64,000 nucleotides of DNA from Bacteroidia bacterium (GTDB lineage Bacteria; Bacteroidota; Bacteroidia; Flavobacteriales; Flavobacteriaceae). Positions within the stretch are counted from its first letter, which is position 1; the number at the start of each line of letters is the position of its first letter. The notes under the pieces are model-generated. The model had not been told where the DNA came from. It ran no database searches and was given only the letters and a program-made list of their open reading frames with translations. Position numbers and translations under genes: made by a program. Below, in pieces: positions 7,930-16,755 of the stretch. The stretch spans positions 1 to 64,000 of the forward strand of contig JAUIAY010000001.1 in the NCBI GenBank assembly GCA_030425285.1, read 5' to 3'.

Positions 7930-10900
7930 ATGAAAAAATCATGCAATGGCATGATATCTTTATTTCTGCTACTACTGCTATTTGGTGCACAGATAAGTCT
8001 TGCCCAAAATCAACCTATTTCCCATTCATCATACATCAAAAAACTTATTGAAAATGACTCATTAAAAAAAGCACAACAAGAGCTCGCTAAACAACTTGAC
8101 TATTATAAAAATCAGAAAAATATCGACTCTTTAATTAATTATGTGCTGCTTGTTGGCAACATAAAATTGGTAGAAGACAACCAAGATTTGGCACTAAAAA
8201 AAACGGCCAATTTTGTAAACCATATTAAATCGTTCAATAGTGCTTTTCACAGCAAAGAAGCCTTGGCTGATTTGGCTTCACTTTATAGTGATTTTGGCAA
8301 TTACAAAGCTTCTTATGATATACTAAAGGAAGCTTTGGAATTGGCCAAAACAATTTCTGATGAAAAAAAATCAGGGCAAGAGAATATCCTGTACAGCATG
8401 GGCATCAATGCTCGTAATTTTGGCGATTTTGCCCTCTCAAAACAACTCCTTAGCGATGCTTTGCAAATAAGAAACAACAGTAAAAATAAAGACTACGAAA
8501 GTGAGTATTTAATCTATAATGCCATGGGTGGCGTGATGTGGTATTCTACCAAACTTGACAGTGCGATGGTTTATTTTAAAGAAGCTCTAAAGTCGTTGAA
8601 ATTGATGGATTCCACACCATACAATAGGTTTTACCGAACCGGAATTGTACGTGGCAACGTAGCAGTTTTAGAGCAAGCTACTGGAAACATTGGGCAAGCC
8701 ATAAAAACTACTGAACAAGTTATTAACGATTACCAAAATTTCATCAATCTATCAAAAGACGACTCTCAAAAAGCAAAAGCCTTAAAGTTTCAACTTTTGA
8801 ATATCGATAATCTAGGTTCGTTTTATCACAGCATTGGGGAATTTAACCGAGCTAATAATCTTATCCAATATGCTTACGACCAAAAATTGACGCATTTTAA
8901 AGATGACAAACGAGGCATCTTAATCTCATTGATTATTTTAAGCCAAGCCAAAATAGGTTTAAGAGATTTTGAAAGTGCAGGAACCCTTCTCGATGAAGCT
9001 CTTACACTAATTGAAGAAAATCCCAGTATCGATATGTATTGGCAAGCTGCAGCAACCATTACAAGAGCAATGGTTTATGACGAATTAGGGCAGGTGAACA
9101 AAGCACAGGAACTCTACAAAAAAAGTGAAGCTCAATACAGAAATAGCCTTAAAGGTGACTATACTAGGGATTTTTTGGATGAACTCATTGAAATGTCCTT
9201 GTTTTACTCTAAAACTGGAAGTGAAGATAAAGCCTTGGCGTTGGCACAAGAAAGTTATGACTATGCAACTTCAGCCCAATTTAAAAGCAATCTTCAGAAG
9301 TTTCATCATATTTTAAATCTAGCTGAAGTATATTATAACTTAAAGGATTACAATCAAGCCATTACCTATAGCAGCGAAGCCCTAAACCTATTTTCAGGTA
9401 AGGATTTTAAAACCAGTAATACGCAAGATTCCATTCTGTTACAATATAGAAAACCAAAGGCTTTGTTGATAAATGCGCAATCTAAATATAACACCAATAC
9501 TGATAAATCTGAACCGTTCTTAAAGGATTTGCTTCAGCAAATAGAAACTGGAAAGGCCATTCTAGACCAACGAAAATCCATAATAAAATCATTCGACGAT
9601 CTCAATTTACTGATAACCGAAAACGACGAACTTTTCGACTTTTCGAAAAAATTGTATTTAGAACTCTACAAAAAAACCAAAAGTGAGACCTATTTAAACC
9701 AAATAATAACCACCCATGAATCCAGTATGTATAATAGGATTAGGGCGCGACTAAACCTAAAGAACGATTTGGCTTTTGCCAACATTCCCAAAACAATTGT
9801 TGATAGAGAGCAGAATTTAAAAAACAGATTGAACATGGCTTTGGAAACCGATTCTGAAACACAGTTGAACGATTTTTTCCAAATAAATAATGAATGGCAT
9901 GTATTTCAAGATTCCTTAAAAAATCATTATCCAAAATACTACAGCATGCGCTATGCCTCTATTGAGGAATCATTGGACAATTTGCAAAACCAAATCCCAG
10001 ATAAAACTACGGTTGTTCGCTATCTGTTTATTGAAAACCAATTGTATGCCTTTGTGGTTACCAACATTAACACGAATTTTAGGCAACTGGACACCGAAAA
10101 TTTGACGTCCCAGATTCAATTCCTGGGTGAAGACCAATCTGATTTTTCAAAAAACAGTTCTGCCTATTTTGAATTGTACCAACAATTATGGCAGCCCATT
10201 GTAGAGTTTGTTAGAACCAAAAAAGTCATCATTATCCCAGATGATGAATTGTTCAATTTAAGTTTTGAAACCTTAACACCAACCCAAATCAAAACATTTG
10301 AAGACTTGAAGGCTAACAGTCTCTTGGCAAAACACAACATATCTTATAATTTTAGTTTGTTGTTGCTAAACAAAGCCCAAAAACCTTCGTTTTATTCTGA
10401 CAATTTCATTGGTTTTGCACCACAATTTTCAGATGAAATGAAACAAGACTATCTATTAGCCATTAGTGATTCTCTTTCTTTGGACAAATCCTATATGACC
10501 CTTTTACCACAACCTTTTAGTGCTACTTTGACTAATGACTACTCCAAAATATTCAAGGGTTCATCATTTTTAAATGAACAAGCCACTAAAACCCTATTTT
10601 CCAAACAGGCTAAAGAACATAAAATTATACATATTGGTACTCACGCTGAATCCAATAACATATCGCCTGAACTTTCCAGGCTTATTTTTGCCAAGACCAA
10701 TGAAAGCATGGATAATTCGCTTTTCACCTACGAAATTTATAACCTGAACCTCAACTCTAATTTAGCGATCCTTACAGCCTGTGAAACAGGAAAACCAACC
10801 TATCAATCTGGTGAAGGAATGATTTCTTTAGCACATGCATTTAACTATGCTGGTAGCGAGAGCATGCTTACTAGTTTATGGAAAATAGACGAACAATCTA

Positions 10901-11169
10901 GCAACCAAATATTAAAGTTGTTTTATAATAATCTTTCCGATGGTATGTCAAAAGATCAAGCTTTACGTCAAGCCAAACTAGATTATATAGCTTCTGCCAA
11001 AGGCCGAACCATAGCACCTCAATATTGGGCTGGTTTAGTCTTAATTGGTGATGCATCACCCATAGATTTAAATTCCTCATCAAATAGTTTGATGTTTTGG
11101 TTGATTGGTTTGGGAATCTTGATTCTACTAGTGCTATTGTACATGACCAAACTTCACAAAAGCCAATAA
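7930..11169 (+). CDS. Exported TPR-CHAT caspase-like protease, C-terminally membrane-anchored
   Basis: The 1079-residue protein begins with a signal peptide (hydrophobic FLLLLLFGAQISLA, then QNQ). It continues with many TPR units (about 30-480, for example YNLKDYNQAITYSSEAL), an alpha-helical linker and a CHAT domain (about 700-1040). The expected catalytic dyad is intact: His905 in HIGTHAE and Cys951 in LTACETG, followed by EGMISLAHAFNYAGSES. One transmembrane helix (about 1053-1073) and a short basic tail KLHKSQ end the protein, so the protease should face the periplasm. CHAT enzymes are relatives of caspase and separase; the best studied is the TPR-CHAT partner of type III-E CRISPR effectors. 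Here no CRISPR genes are near. The operon partners are a sigma factor and its likely membrane inhibitor, which could be the substrate. The gene starts 18 bases after its neighbour. Confidence 0.9.
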   Translation: MKKSCNGMISLFLLLLLFGAQISLAQNQPISHSSYIKKLIENDSLKKAQQELAKQLDYYKNQKNIDSLINYVLLVGNIKLVEDNQDLALKKTANFVNHIKSFNSAFHSKEALADLASLYSDFGNYKASYDILKEALELAKTISDEKKSGQENILYSMGINARNFGDFALSKQLLSDALQIRNNSKNKDYESEYLIYNAMGGVMWYSTKLDSAMVYFKEALKSLKLMDSTPYNRFYRTGIVRGNVAVLEQATGNIGQAIKTTEQVINDYQNFINLSKDDSQKAKALKFQLLNIDNLGSFYHSIGEFNRANNLIQYAYDQKLTHFKDDKRGILISLIILSQAKIGLRDFESAGTLLDEALTLIEENPSIDMYWQAAATITRAMVYDELGQVNKAQELYKKSEAQYRNSLKGDYTRDFLDELIEMSLFYSKTGSEDKALALAQESYDYATSAQFKSNLQKFHHILNLAEVYYNLKDYNQAITYSSEALNLFSGKDFKTSNTQDSILLQYRKPKALLINAQSKYNTNTDKSEPFLKDLLQQIETGKAILDQRKSIIKSFDDLNLLITENDELFDFSKKLYLELYKKTKSETYLNQIITTHESSMYNRIRARLNLKNDLAFANIPKTIVDREQNLKNRLNMALETDSETQLNDFFQINNEWHVFQDSLKNHYPKYYSMRYASIEESLDNLQNQIPDKTTVVRYLFIENQLYAFVVTNINTNFRQLDTENLTSQIQFLGEDQSDFSKNSSAYFELYQQLWQPIVEFVRTKKVIIIPDDELFNLSFETLTPTQIKTFEDLKANSLLAKHNISYNFSLLLLNKAQKPSFYSDNFIGFAPQFSDEMKQDYLLAISDSLSLDKSYMTLLPQPFSATLTNDYSKIFKGSSFLNEQATKTLFSKQAKEHKIIHIGTHAESNNISPELSRLIFAKTNESMDNSLFTYEIYNLNLNSNLAILTACETGKPTYQSGEGMISLAHAFNYAGSESMLTSLWKIDEQSSNQILKLFYNNLSDGMSKDQALRQAKLDYIASAKGRTIAPQYWAGLVLIGDASPIDLNSSSNSLMFWLIGLGILILLVLLYMTKLHKSQ

Positions 11170-11172
11170 AAA

Positions 11173-11201
11173 AAGAGTCTTCAACTATTTTGAAGACTCT
11201 T
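11173..11201. terminator. Hairpin after the CHAT gene
   Basis: A perfect 12-bp stem (AAGAGTCTTCAA pairing with TTGAAGACTCTT) closes a 5-base loop directly after the CHAT stop. The run of A before it gives a good T-tract only for the minus strand; on the plus strand the stem is followed by TTCC. It most likely ends the sigma/CHAT transcript, and it could act in both directions. Confidence 0.65.
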
Positions 11202-11465
11202 CCTAAAACTGATGAACCTTTAATTGTAATCCCCCACAATTAATAGCGTTATATTGGTTCACATACTATTACATCGGAATAGTTTTAAAATGTTAGCATT
11301 GCTTTTACAAAAAAGTGACCCCATTTCAAAATAAATCCATATAACACTTAACCAATGACATGTAACCTGCTCTTTTTAAGATGCTTAATGTATTTTTTTA
11401 ATTATCTTTAAGCTTCACTTTTAATGAAGTTAAATATTCTTCGTTATACATAAAGCTTAATTATT
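11202..11465. other. Gap without a gene between the CHAT operon and a membrane protein gene
   Basis: Together with the preceding hairpin this is the longest gene-free stretch in the window (296 bases). It is AT-rich. It holds a short inverted repeat at 11220-11243 (TTAATTGT and ACAATTAA around a C-rich loop). TATCTTTA near 11403 resembles a -7 box with one mismatch. No small open frame with coding character was seen. Confidence 0.5.
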
Positions 11466-12434
11466 ATGGCACATCAAATGGTAAAACCCTATAGTCTATT
11501 ATTCTATCTCTTGGGTATAATCGCCTCTTTTTTTATTGGTTTAACGTATGCTGGAATTACAGATGCTGGTAAAAACCAAGGGCTAGCCGGTGGCGCCATT
11601 GTATTAGGTTATGGTGTTATAGCTGCTGGTATTGGATTGATAATCGCACTATTCGTTGCTTATAAAGCCAATAGAAAAATCATTTTTAGACTCAATATAA
11701 TTCTCGCATTATGCATTGCCGGTTTCTATGCCTATTACCATATTAAGTTTTTAGAAAAACAAAAAGAACAAGACAAGCAAAATATTGAGCAACCTAAAAA
11801 GGAAACTGCTCCTTCGACTGTTGCAGAACCTACGGCTATGCTTTTTAATAGCGAGTCAAAAATGCAAGAAAGCTCTATGGGTTTGGGTATGTTCTCACCC
11901 AATATGTTTAACAGCGAAACCTTGTATTTCTATGGTAATCTTAATTTAGAAAAATCGTTAATAGAACATGTCCCTACGGATAGTATCACATTCAAAAAAA
12001 GCGAATATGGCAGTTTTGACATAGCTACAGCACCACCTTGGTTTGTCCCAGACCATTTAAAGCTAGATTACGACATACTCTATTTTAAAGTAGTCTCTGT
12101 TACCAAAGACTTTTTGGAGGTTGTTGTAAACACATCTTCTCATCAAACCGCATTTGTATATAAGGGTTCTGGAGTATTAAAGTTTTGGCCTGAATTTTTA
12201 TTAAGCATCAATAGTGTTGAGTTTATAAATAAAGATTCCCAAAAGGTTTACGTTAAACCATTAGATCATGCCGGAACCGTTAACACAAGTTATGGCTTTA
12301 TGAAACCGTTGAGAGTTCAACAGAATTGGATGTACGTACTTTTACTAAATGATGGATTTGAAGTAACTGGAAAAGGGTGGATAAAATGGCAAGGAAATAA
12401 CCAGCTACTTATAACCTACAATTTATTAAGTTAA
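11466..12434 (+). CDS. Membrane protein with a C-terminal extracytoplasmic domain, unknown function
   Basis: The 322-residue product has three predicted transmembrane helices (about 9-28, 42-66 and 74-93), then a charged linker rich in Lys and Glu. A soluble beta-rich domain of about 190 residues follows, with IATAPPWFVPDHLKLDYD and ending GKGWIKWQGNNQLLITYNLLS. I do not recognise a family. It is followed after 6 bases by a DUF6090-like gene, so the two are probably co-transcribed. Confidence 0.75.
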   Translation: MAHQMVKPYSLLFYLLGIIASFFIGLTYAGITDAGKNQGLAGGAIVLGYGVIAAGIGLIIALFVAYKANRKIIFRLNIILALCIAGFYAYYHIKFLEKQKEQDKQNIEQPKKETAPSTVAEPTAMLFNSESKMQESSMGLGMFSPNMFNSETLYFYGNLNLEKSLIEHVPTDSITFKKSEYGSFDIATAPPWFVPDHLKLDYDILYFKVVSVTKDFLEVVVNTSSHQTAFVYKGSGVLKFWPEFLLSINSVEFINKDSQKVYVKPLDHAGTVNTSYGFMKPLRVQQNWMYVLLLNDGFEVTGKGWIKWQGNNQLLITYNLLS

Positions 12435-12440
12435 CAGTCT

Positions 12441-13208
12441 ATGATTAAATTTTTCAGAAAAATACGTTACAATCTTATGAGTGAAAATAAAACTGGTAAA
12501 TATTTTAAATATGCTGTTGGTGAAATCATATTGGTCGTCATCGGTATTCTAATTGCACTTCAAATTAATAATTGGAAACAAAAGCAAAACAACAAAGTAT
12601 TAACCATTAGCTATTTAGAAGATTTTAAAAAAGATTTAATTAATGACACCATTATATTCAACAAAGCCATAAAGCGTGCTACTAATACCATAAAAAAAGA
12701 TCAAGCTATTCTAAAAATCAATGCGTTTGAATCCATTAATTCCGATTCACTCTATAATATATTGAGAGTGCACCACTCCATGCGTATTTATCAAATCAAT
12801 AATTCAACATACTCCAAATTGCTTAATACTGGTTTCACAGAAGCAAAAGAATATCGAGAATTATTTAATACGATTAATTTGTATTATACCGTTGAGTATA
12901 AAATTTATGGTGAATACATTGAATGGGATAAAGAACAAACTATTGACATGAATGACAGTGCATTTTTAACTATAAATAGCATTGACCTCTCTATTCTAGA
13001 TGAAAACAATGAATTAAATCATATCAATCATCTGGATGAGGAAACTAGAGTTGAGATTATAGAATTTATTCTTTCAAATACATATCGCAACAGATTATTT
13101 GCAGATTATACCCGAAAGAGTAGAGTTGTTGAACGAATTCTAATTCAAAAAGAGTTAGCCACAGATCTTTTAAAACAGATTGACAAAAAACTCAAAATCA
13201 GAAATTGA
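12441..13208 (+). CDS. DUF6090 family membrane protein
   Basis: The N-terminus, MIKFFRKIRYNLMSENKTGKY followed by the helix FKYAVGEIILVVIGILIALQINNW, is the hallmark of a large flavobacterial family that I recall as DUF6090. The helix spans about residues 24-42. The remaining 210 residues are mostly alpha-helical and charged, and probably extracytoplasmic. Paralogues are often present in many copies per genome, and no function is established. It starts 6 bases after the preceding membrane protein. Confidence 0.82.
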   Translation: MIKFFRKIRYNLMSENKTGKYFKYAVGEIILVVIGILIALQINNWKQKQNNKVLTISYLEDFKKDLINDTIIFNKAIKRATNTIKKDQAILKINAFESINSDSLYNILRVHHSMRIYQINNSTYSKLLNTGFTEAKEYRELFNTINLYYTVEYKIYGEYIEWDKEQTIDMNDSAFLTINSIDLSILDENNELNHINHLDEETRVEIIEFILSNTYRNRLFADYTRKSRVVERILIQKELATDLLKQIDKKLKIRN

Positions 13209-13266
13209 AGTTTGGGTCAAATCGGAAAAAACTATTTTTTGTAACTTTTATTGAAATTTAAAAGCC

Positions 13267-13719
13267 ATGACAACTTCCAAAAGATTTGAATCTGCCATAA
13301 AAAAACTATACACAGCATTTCACAACAACACACTTCATCCTGAAGATTGTAAACAATGTGCTGTTGGAAACATTTTAAACAATCAAGATTTCTGGAAGCA
13401 TCTTTCTAATGACCATGGCTCTCTAAAACTAAATTATGTTGGTATGGTCAATCAAAAATTGGGTAAGCGATTCAACGGTTATTCACCTTTGGAATTATTA
13501 CAAATAGAAAAGGCTTTTTTAAAAGGTTGTGGTTATGTTTTACCACTTCATCATAATAATCCGAAGCCTCACAATCCAACAGACCCTAATAATCTATTTA
13601 AAGGGCTTTCATATGCTATAGAAGTCCTTTGTGAGTTGGATGGCATTTCTAATGTTTTAGATTATTCAGGGCTATTTAAAAGAGAAAATCAAAGACCTGA
13701 ACATTCATTTGCTATCTAA
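13267..13719 (+). CDS. Conserved flavobacterial protein with a CxxC motif (150 aa)
   Basis: This soluble protein has no signal peptide. Its notable features are EDCKQCAVGNI (Cys28 and Cys31), the segment NDHGSLKLNYVG and a second cysteine-containing stretch FLKGCGYVLPL. The paired cysteines could bind a metal or act in redox chemistry. I recall relatives in many Flavobacteriaceae without an assigned role, sometimes labelled as part of the NQR complex, perhaps because of gene position. It is convergent with the DUF4846 gene, with 10 bases between the stops. Confidence 0.75.
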   Translation: MTTSKRFESAIKKLYTAFHNNTLHPEDCKQCAVGNILNNQDFWKHLSNDHGSLKLNYVGMVNQKLGKRFNGYSPLELLQIEKAFLKGCGYVLPLHHNNPKPHNPTDPNNLFKGLSYAIEVLCELDGISNVLDYSGLFKRENQRPEHSFAI

Positions 13720-13729
13720 TTATCAGTCC

Positions 13730-14590
13730 TCATTTAAACCTTACAAATTTTGAATCATAGAAGGTATAGTTCGATACGGGAATTATAGCGTCTTTTTCTA
13801 ACTTATACCATGGCGAAATACTGCCATCTTCCAAATTCTTTACCAAATGTACACTTTGAGCTGGTGTATTCCCTTGAAATAGCAAATACCGTTTTTCGCC
13901 CGATTCATTGACTATTTCATCACAAATCATAGCAATATGTCCTGGTGAACCACCCTTAATAAGCATGTCTCCTAGTTTCAAATTTTTGACATTATTAATC
14001 TTTGGCAATTCATGATATAATGACAAAGTGCCCGAATAGGTATATATCAGGTTTAAGTATCTATAAAAATTGGCTTTAGAAGAATCTGGCTTCGCTGTTT
14101 TATGAAAACTTACTTTATTACCATTAATTTGAGGCCGAAACCCTTCAGCATATTTTTTCCAGGAACAATAATGTCCTGAAGTAAAATTAAAACCAATCTC
14201 TTCTTTTCGATTATTGTCCCAAAGATACTCGCTTCTAATCCGAATAAGAGCATCTGCGCATTGTTGTAAACCATTTTTTGGAACAGGTATGTCCAAAATC
14301 CCAATATGTCCTAATTGCCAATAATAATAGCTGTCATCATAATTAATGATTTTAGAACCAAAAGGTTTCAATTCATAATTTCGCAAATACTGCTGAAAAG
14401 AACCTTCGGGATACACTACACGCTTAAACCCTTCAGGAACTAGCACACGGTCATTAATTGTTGTTCCTTCTTTGTTTATATAGTTTGGCAGCGTCACAAT
14501 AGCATTGGCTACATAACTAACGGGTTTAAATTGAAAGGCCACAATACAACCCACAACCAATAATAAAACTATAAGGAATCCTTTCTTCAT
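13730..14590 (-). CDS. DUF4846 domain putative lipoprotein
   Basis: The start at 14590 (MKKGFLIVLLLVVGCIVA) is preferred to an upstream in-frame ATG at 14617, which would lie inside the terminator hairpin at 14606-14633. The 286-residue product has a lipobox-like VVGC. It also has the sequence features I associate with DUF4846: YYWQLGHIGILDIPVP, NFTSGHYCSWKKYAEG, and a C-terminal GDMLIKGGSPGHIAMICDE. The GHIAM segment resembles the histidine motif of papain-like NlpC/CHAP folds, and the HYCSW cysteine could be its partner, but this is inference. It lies just downstream of nqrF yet is separated from it by a hairpin, so it is probably transcribed on its own. Confidence 0.8.
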   Translation of the reverse strand: MKKGFLIVLLLVVGCIVAFQFKPVSYVANAIVTLPNYINKEGTTINDRVLVPEGFKRVVYPEGSFQQYLRNYELKPFGSKIINYDDSYYYWQLGHIGILDIPVPKNGLQQCADALIRIRSEYLWDNNRKEEIGFNFTSGHYCSWKKYAEGFRPQINGNKVSFHKTAKPDSSKANFYRYLNLIYTYSGTLSLYHELPKINNVKNLKLGDMLIKGGSPGHIAMICDEIVNESGEKRYLLFQGNTPAQSVHLVKNLEDGSISPWYKLEKDAIIPVSNYTFYDSKFVRFK

Positions 14591-14605
14591 AAATTTAATA
14601 ACGAA

Positions 14606-14633
14606 AAAACCCAACACTTTCGTATTGGGTTTT
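14606..14633 (-). terminator. Rho-independent terminator of the nqr operon
   Basis: On the minus strand a 9-bp stem AAAACCCAA / TTGGGTTTT closes a 10-base loop and runs on into T residues. It follows the nqrF stop by 22 bases and precedes the DUF4846 start by 15. Confidence 0.8.
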
Positions 14634-14655
14634 GTTATTATATAGGATTTTAAGT

Positions 14656-15963
14656 CTATCCTCCAAAGTCATCAAATCTAATGTGCTCGTCTGGGATTCC
14701 AAAATCCTCTCCCATTTTCTGAACAGCTTTGTTCATTAATGGAGGACCACAGAAATACAATTCGATATCTTCTGGTGAATCATGATGATTTAGGTAATTA
14801 TCAATCACACAGTTGTGTATAAATCCAACAAACCCATCACCTGGCGCATCAATATTTTCTTTTACTTTCCAGTTATCTTCCTCTAATGGCTCTGACAAAG
14901 CTAAATAGAACTTGAAGTTAGGGAAATCTCTTTCTAAAGCTCTAAAGTGCTCTAAGTAGAATAACTCACGCTTAGAACGACCACCATACCAGTACGTTAC
15001 TTTACGACCGGTCTTTAAGGTTTTGAACAAGTGGTACAAGTGCGAGCGCATTGGCGCCATACCTGCTCCACCTCCAACGTATAACATTTCAGATTCTGAC
15101 TCATTGATGAAGAATTCTCCATAAGGTCCTGAAATGGTTACTTTATCGCCTGGCTTTTGGTTAAAAATATATGACGAAGCCACACCTGGATTCACATCCA
15201 TCCAACCGTTTTTGTTACGATCCCAAGGTGGCGTAGCGATACGAACGTTCAACATAATATCACGTCCTTCAGCTGGGTATGAAGCCATGGAATAGGCTCT
15301 TTCAACTGTTTCGTCATTTTTCATCACTAGTGGCCAAAGACCAAATTTATCCCATTCTGCTTGAAACTTATCTGGAGTTTCATGTTCTTCTGGATGGGCA
15401 GTGATATCCATATCTTCATACTTTATCGTACATGGCGGAATTTCAATTTGGATATATCCACCAGCTTTGTAGTTCATATCTTCAGGAATTCTAACTACAA
15501 ACTCCTTGATAAAAGACGCTACATTATAGTTTCTAACAACTTCAGCCTCCCACTTCTTGATACCAAAAACCTCTTCAGGAATGGTAATCTCCATATCCTG
15601 CTTTACTTTAACCTGGCAAGCTAAACGTGCTCCATGTTGTAATTCTTTACGTGTAAAGTGTGGTGTTTCAGTTGGAAGGGCTTCACCACCTCCATCTAAT
15701 ACATGACACTCACATTGAATACAGGTACCACCACCTCCACAAGCTGATGGTAAAAAGATTTTTTGGTTTCCTAATGTAGATAACAACGTACCACCTGAAG
15801 CTACTTCAATTTCTTTTTCGCCGTTAATTTTAATCTTAACTGGTCCAGAAGGTGATAATTTTTGTTTTACAAATAATAATAATGCAACCAATAACAAGGT
15901 AACCACTAAAAAGGCTACTACTGTGGTCATGATTGTTCCTAATGTACTTGAAGCTAATATCAT
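14656..15963 (-). CDS. nqrF: Na+-translocating NADH:quinone reductase subunit F
   Basis: NqrF is the electron entry point of the sodium pump. It takes a hydride from NADH onto FAD and passes electrons through a 2Fe-2S centre. The 435-residue product has one N-terminal membrane helix (about 10-32). A ferredoxin domain follows, with the cluster ligands Cys75, Cys81, Cys84 and Cys116 (ACGGGGTCIQCEC and RLACQ). The FAD-binding motif RAYSMASYP is present, and the NAD-binding part has GPYGEFFI, YVGGGAGMAPMRSHL and LYFCGPPLMNKAV. All key motifs are intact and the length is usual. It is the last gene of the operon, and its start is 2 bases from the nqrE stop. Confidence 0.97.
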   Translation of the reverse strand: MILASSTLGTIMTTVVAFLVVTLLLVALLLFVKQKLSPSGPVKIKINGEKEIEVASGGTLLSTLGNQKIFLPSACGGGGTCIQCECHVLDGGGEALPTETPHFTRKELQHGARLACQVKVKQDMEITIPEEVFGIKKWEAEVVRNYNVASFIKEFVVRIPEDMNYKAGGYIQIEIPPCTIKYEDMDITAHPEEHETPDKFQAEWDKFGLWPLVMKNDETVERAYSMASYPAEGRDIMLNVRIATPPWDRNKNGWMDVNPGVASSYIFNQKPGDKVTISGPYGEFFINESESEMLYVGGGAGMAPMRSHLYHLFKTLKTGRKVTYWYGGRSKRELFYLEHFRALERDFPNFKFYLALSEPLEEDNWKVKENIDAPGDGFVGFIHNCVIDNYLNHHDSPEDIELYFCGPPLMNKAVQKMGEDFGIPDEHIRFDDFGG

Positions 15964-15964
15964 G

Positions 15965-16678
15965 TTACTCGATTACTTTTGTATTGTTAGCTAATTCTTT
16001 TTCTGTGTCTTCCAACGTATCTACTTTTGCAGATTTCGTTTCTTTTGCAGTTTCCTCATCACCTCCAGTTAACATACCACCAAAACTCATAAACCCGATA
16101 GCCATTAAACCTGTGATTATAAATGTAATTCCCAAACCTCTCAAAGCAGGAGGCACATTAGAATAACGTATTTTTTCACGAATAGCAGCAATGGCCAAAA
16201 TAGCCAAAAACCATCCAATTCCTGAACCAATTCCATAGGTAGTAGCTAATCCAAGCGTTGGAATTTCACGAGATTGCATAAATAAAGAACCTCCCAAAAT
16301 AGCACAGTTTACTGCAATTAATGGTAAGAAAATACCAAGTGAATTATATAATGAAGGAGAAAATTTCTCCACTACTATTTCTACAAGTTGTACCATAGTT
16401 GCAATAGTTGCGATGAACATGATAAATGATAAGAAACTCAAATCATACGTCGCATATTCTTCACCTAACCAAGATAATGCTCCAGGTTGTAAAAGATATT
16501 GATCCAATAACCAGTTTAAAGGAACTGTAATGGCCAATACGAAAATGACCGCTGCTCCCAAACCAACCGCTGTTGAAACCTTTTTAGATACGGCTAGGTA
16601 CGAACACATTCCCAAGAACGTGGCAAATACCATGTTATCTATAAATATCGATTTTAAAAATAATTCTAAATGTTCCAT
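15965..16678 (-). CDS. nqrE: Na+-translocating NADH:quinone reductase subunit E, with an extended C-terminus
   Basis: A six-helix integral membrane subunit of the Na+ pump (NqrE/RnfA family). It contains the family's characteristic conserved helices, including [19 protein letters not shown] and [11 protein letters not shown]; NqrD and NqrE cysteines help hold an iron centre between the two subunits. The family is usually about 200 residues. Here the protein is 237 residues long and ends in a hydrophilic tail of about 35 residues rich in Glu, Lys and Thr ([14 protein letters not shown] onward). The gap of 77 bases to nqrD upstream is the largest between adjacent operon genes apart from nqrA-nqrB and holds heptamer repeats. 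Confidence 0.96.
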   Translation of the reverse strand: MEHLELFLKSIFIDNMVFATFLGMCSYLAVSKKVSTAVGLGAAVIFVLAITVPLNWLLDQYLLQPGALSWLGEEYATYDLSFLSFIMFIATIATMVQLVEIVVEKFSPSLYNSLGIFLPLIAVNCAILGGSLFMQSREIPTLGLATTYGIGSGIGWFLAILAIAAIREKIRYSNVPPALRGLGITFIITGLMAIGFMSFGGMLTGGDEETAKETKSAKVDTLEDTEKELANNTKVIE

Positions 16679-16690
16679 ATATTTTTTTAG

Positions 16691-16718
16691 TATTCAGTAT
16701 TCAGTTTTCAGTTTTCAG
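16691..16718. repeat. Heptanucleotide repeat between nqrD and nqrE
   Basis: Four exact-phase 7-base units, TATTCAG, TATTCAG, TTTTCAG, TTTTCAG, lie between the two genes. Decayed units continue on both sides (TTTTTAG before; TAACTGC, TTACTGC after). Read on the minus strand, the sense of the operon, the unit is CTGAAWA. Confidence 0.85.
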
Positions 16719-16755
16719 TAACTGCTTACTGCAACTGTCCGCTGCATACTAATTT

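Noticed and set aside
7930-11169. A CRISPR-associated (type III-E) assignment for the TPR-CHAT protein
   Set aside because: There is no CRISPR array or cas gene in the window, and the protein has a signal peptide and membrane anchor, which place it in the periplasm.
14591-14617. A longer start for the DUF4846 gene
   Set aside because: The upstream ATG lies inside the nqr terminator stem; the start at 14590 directly gives a lipoprotein signal.
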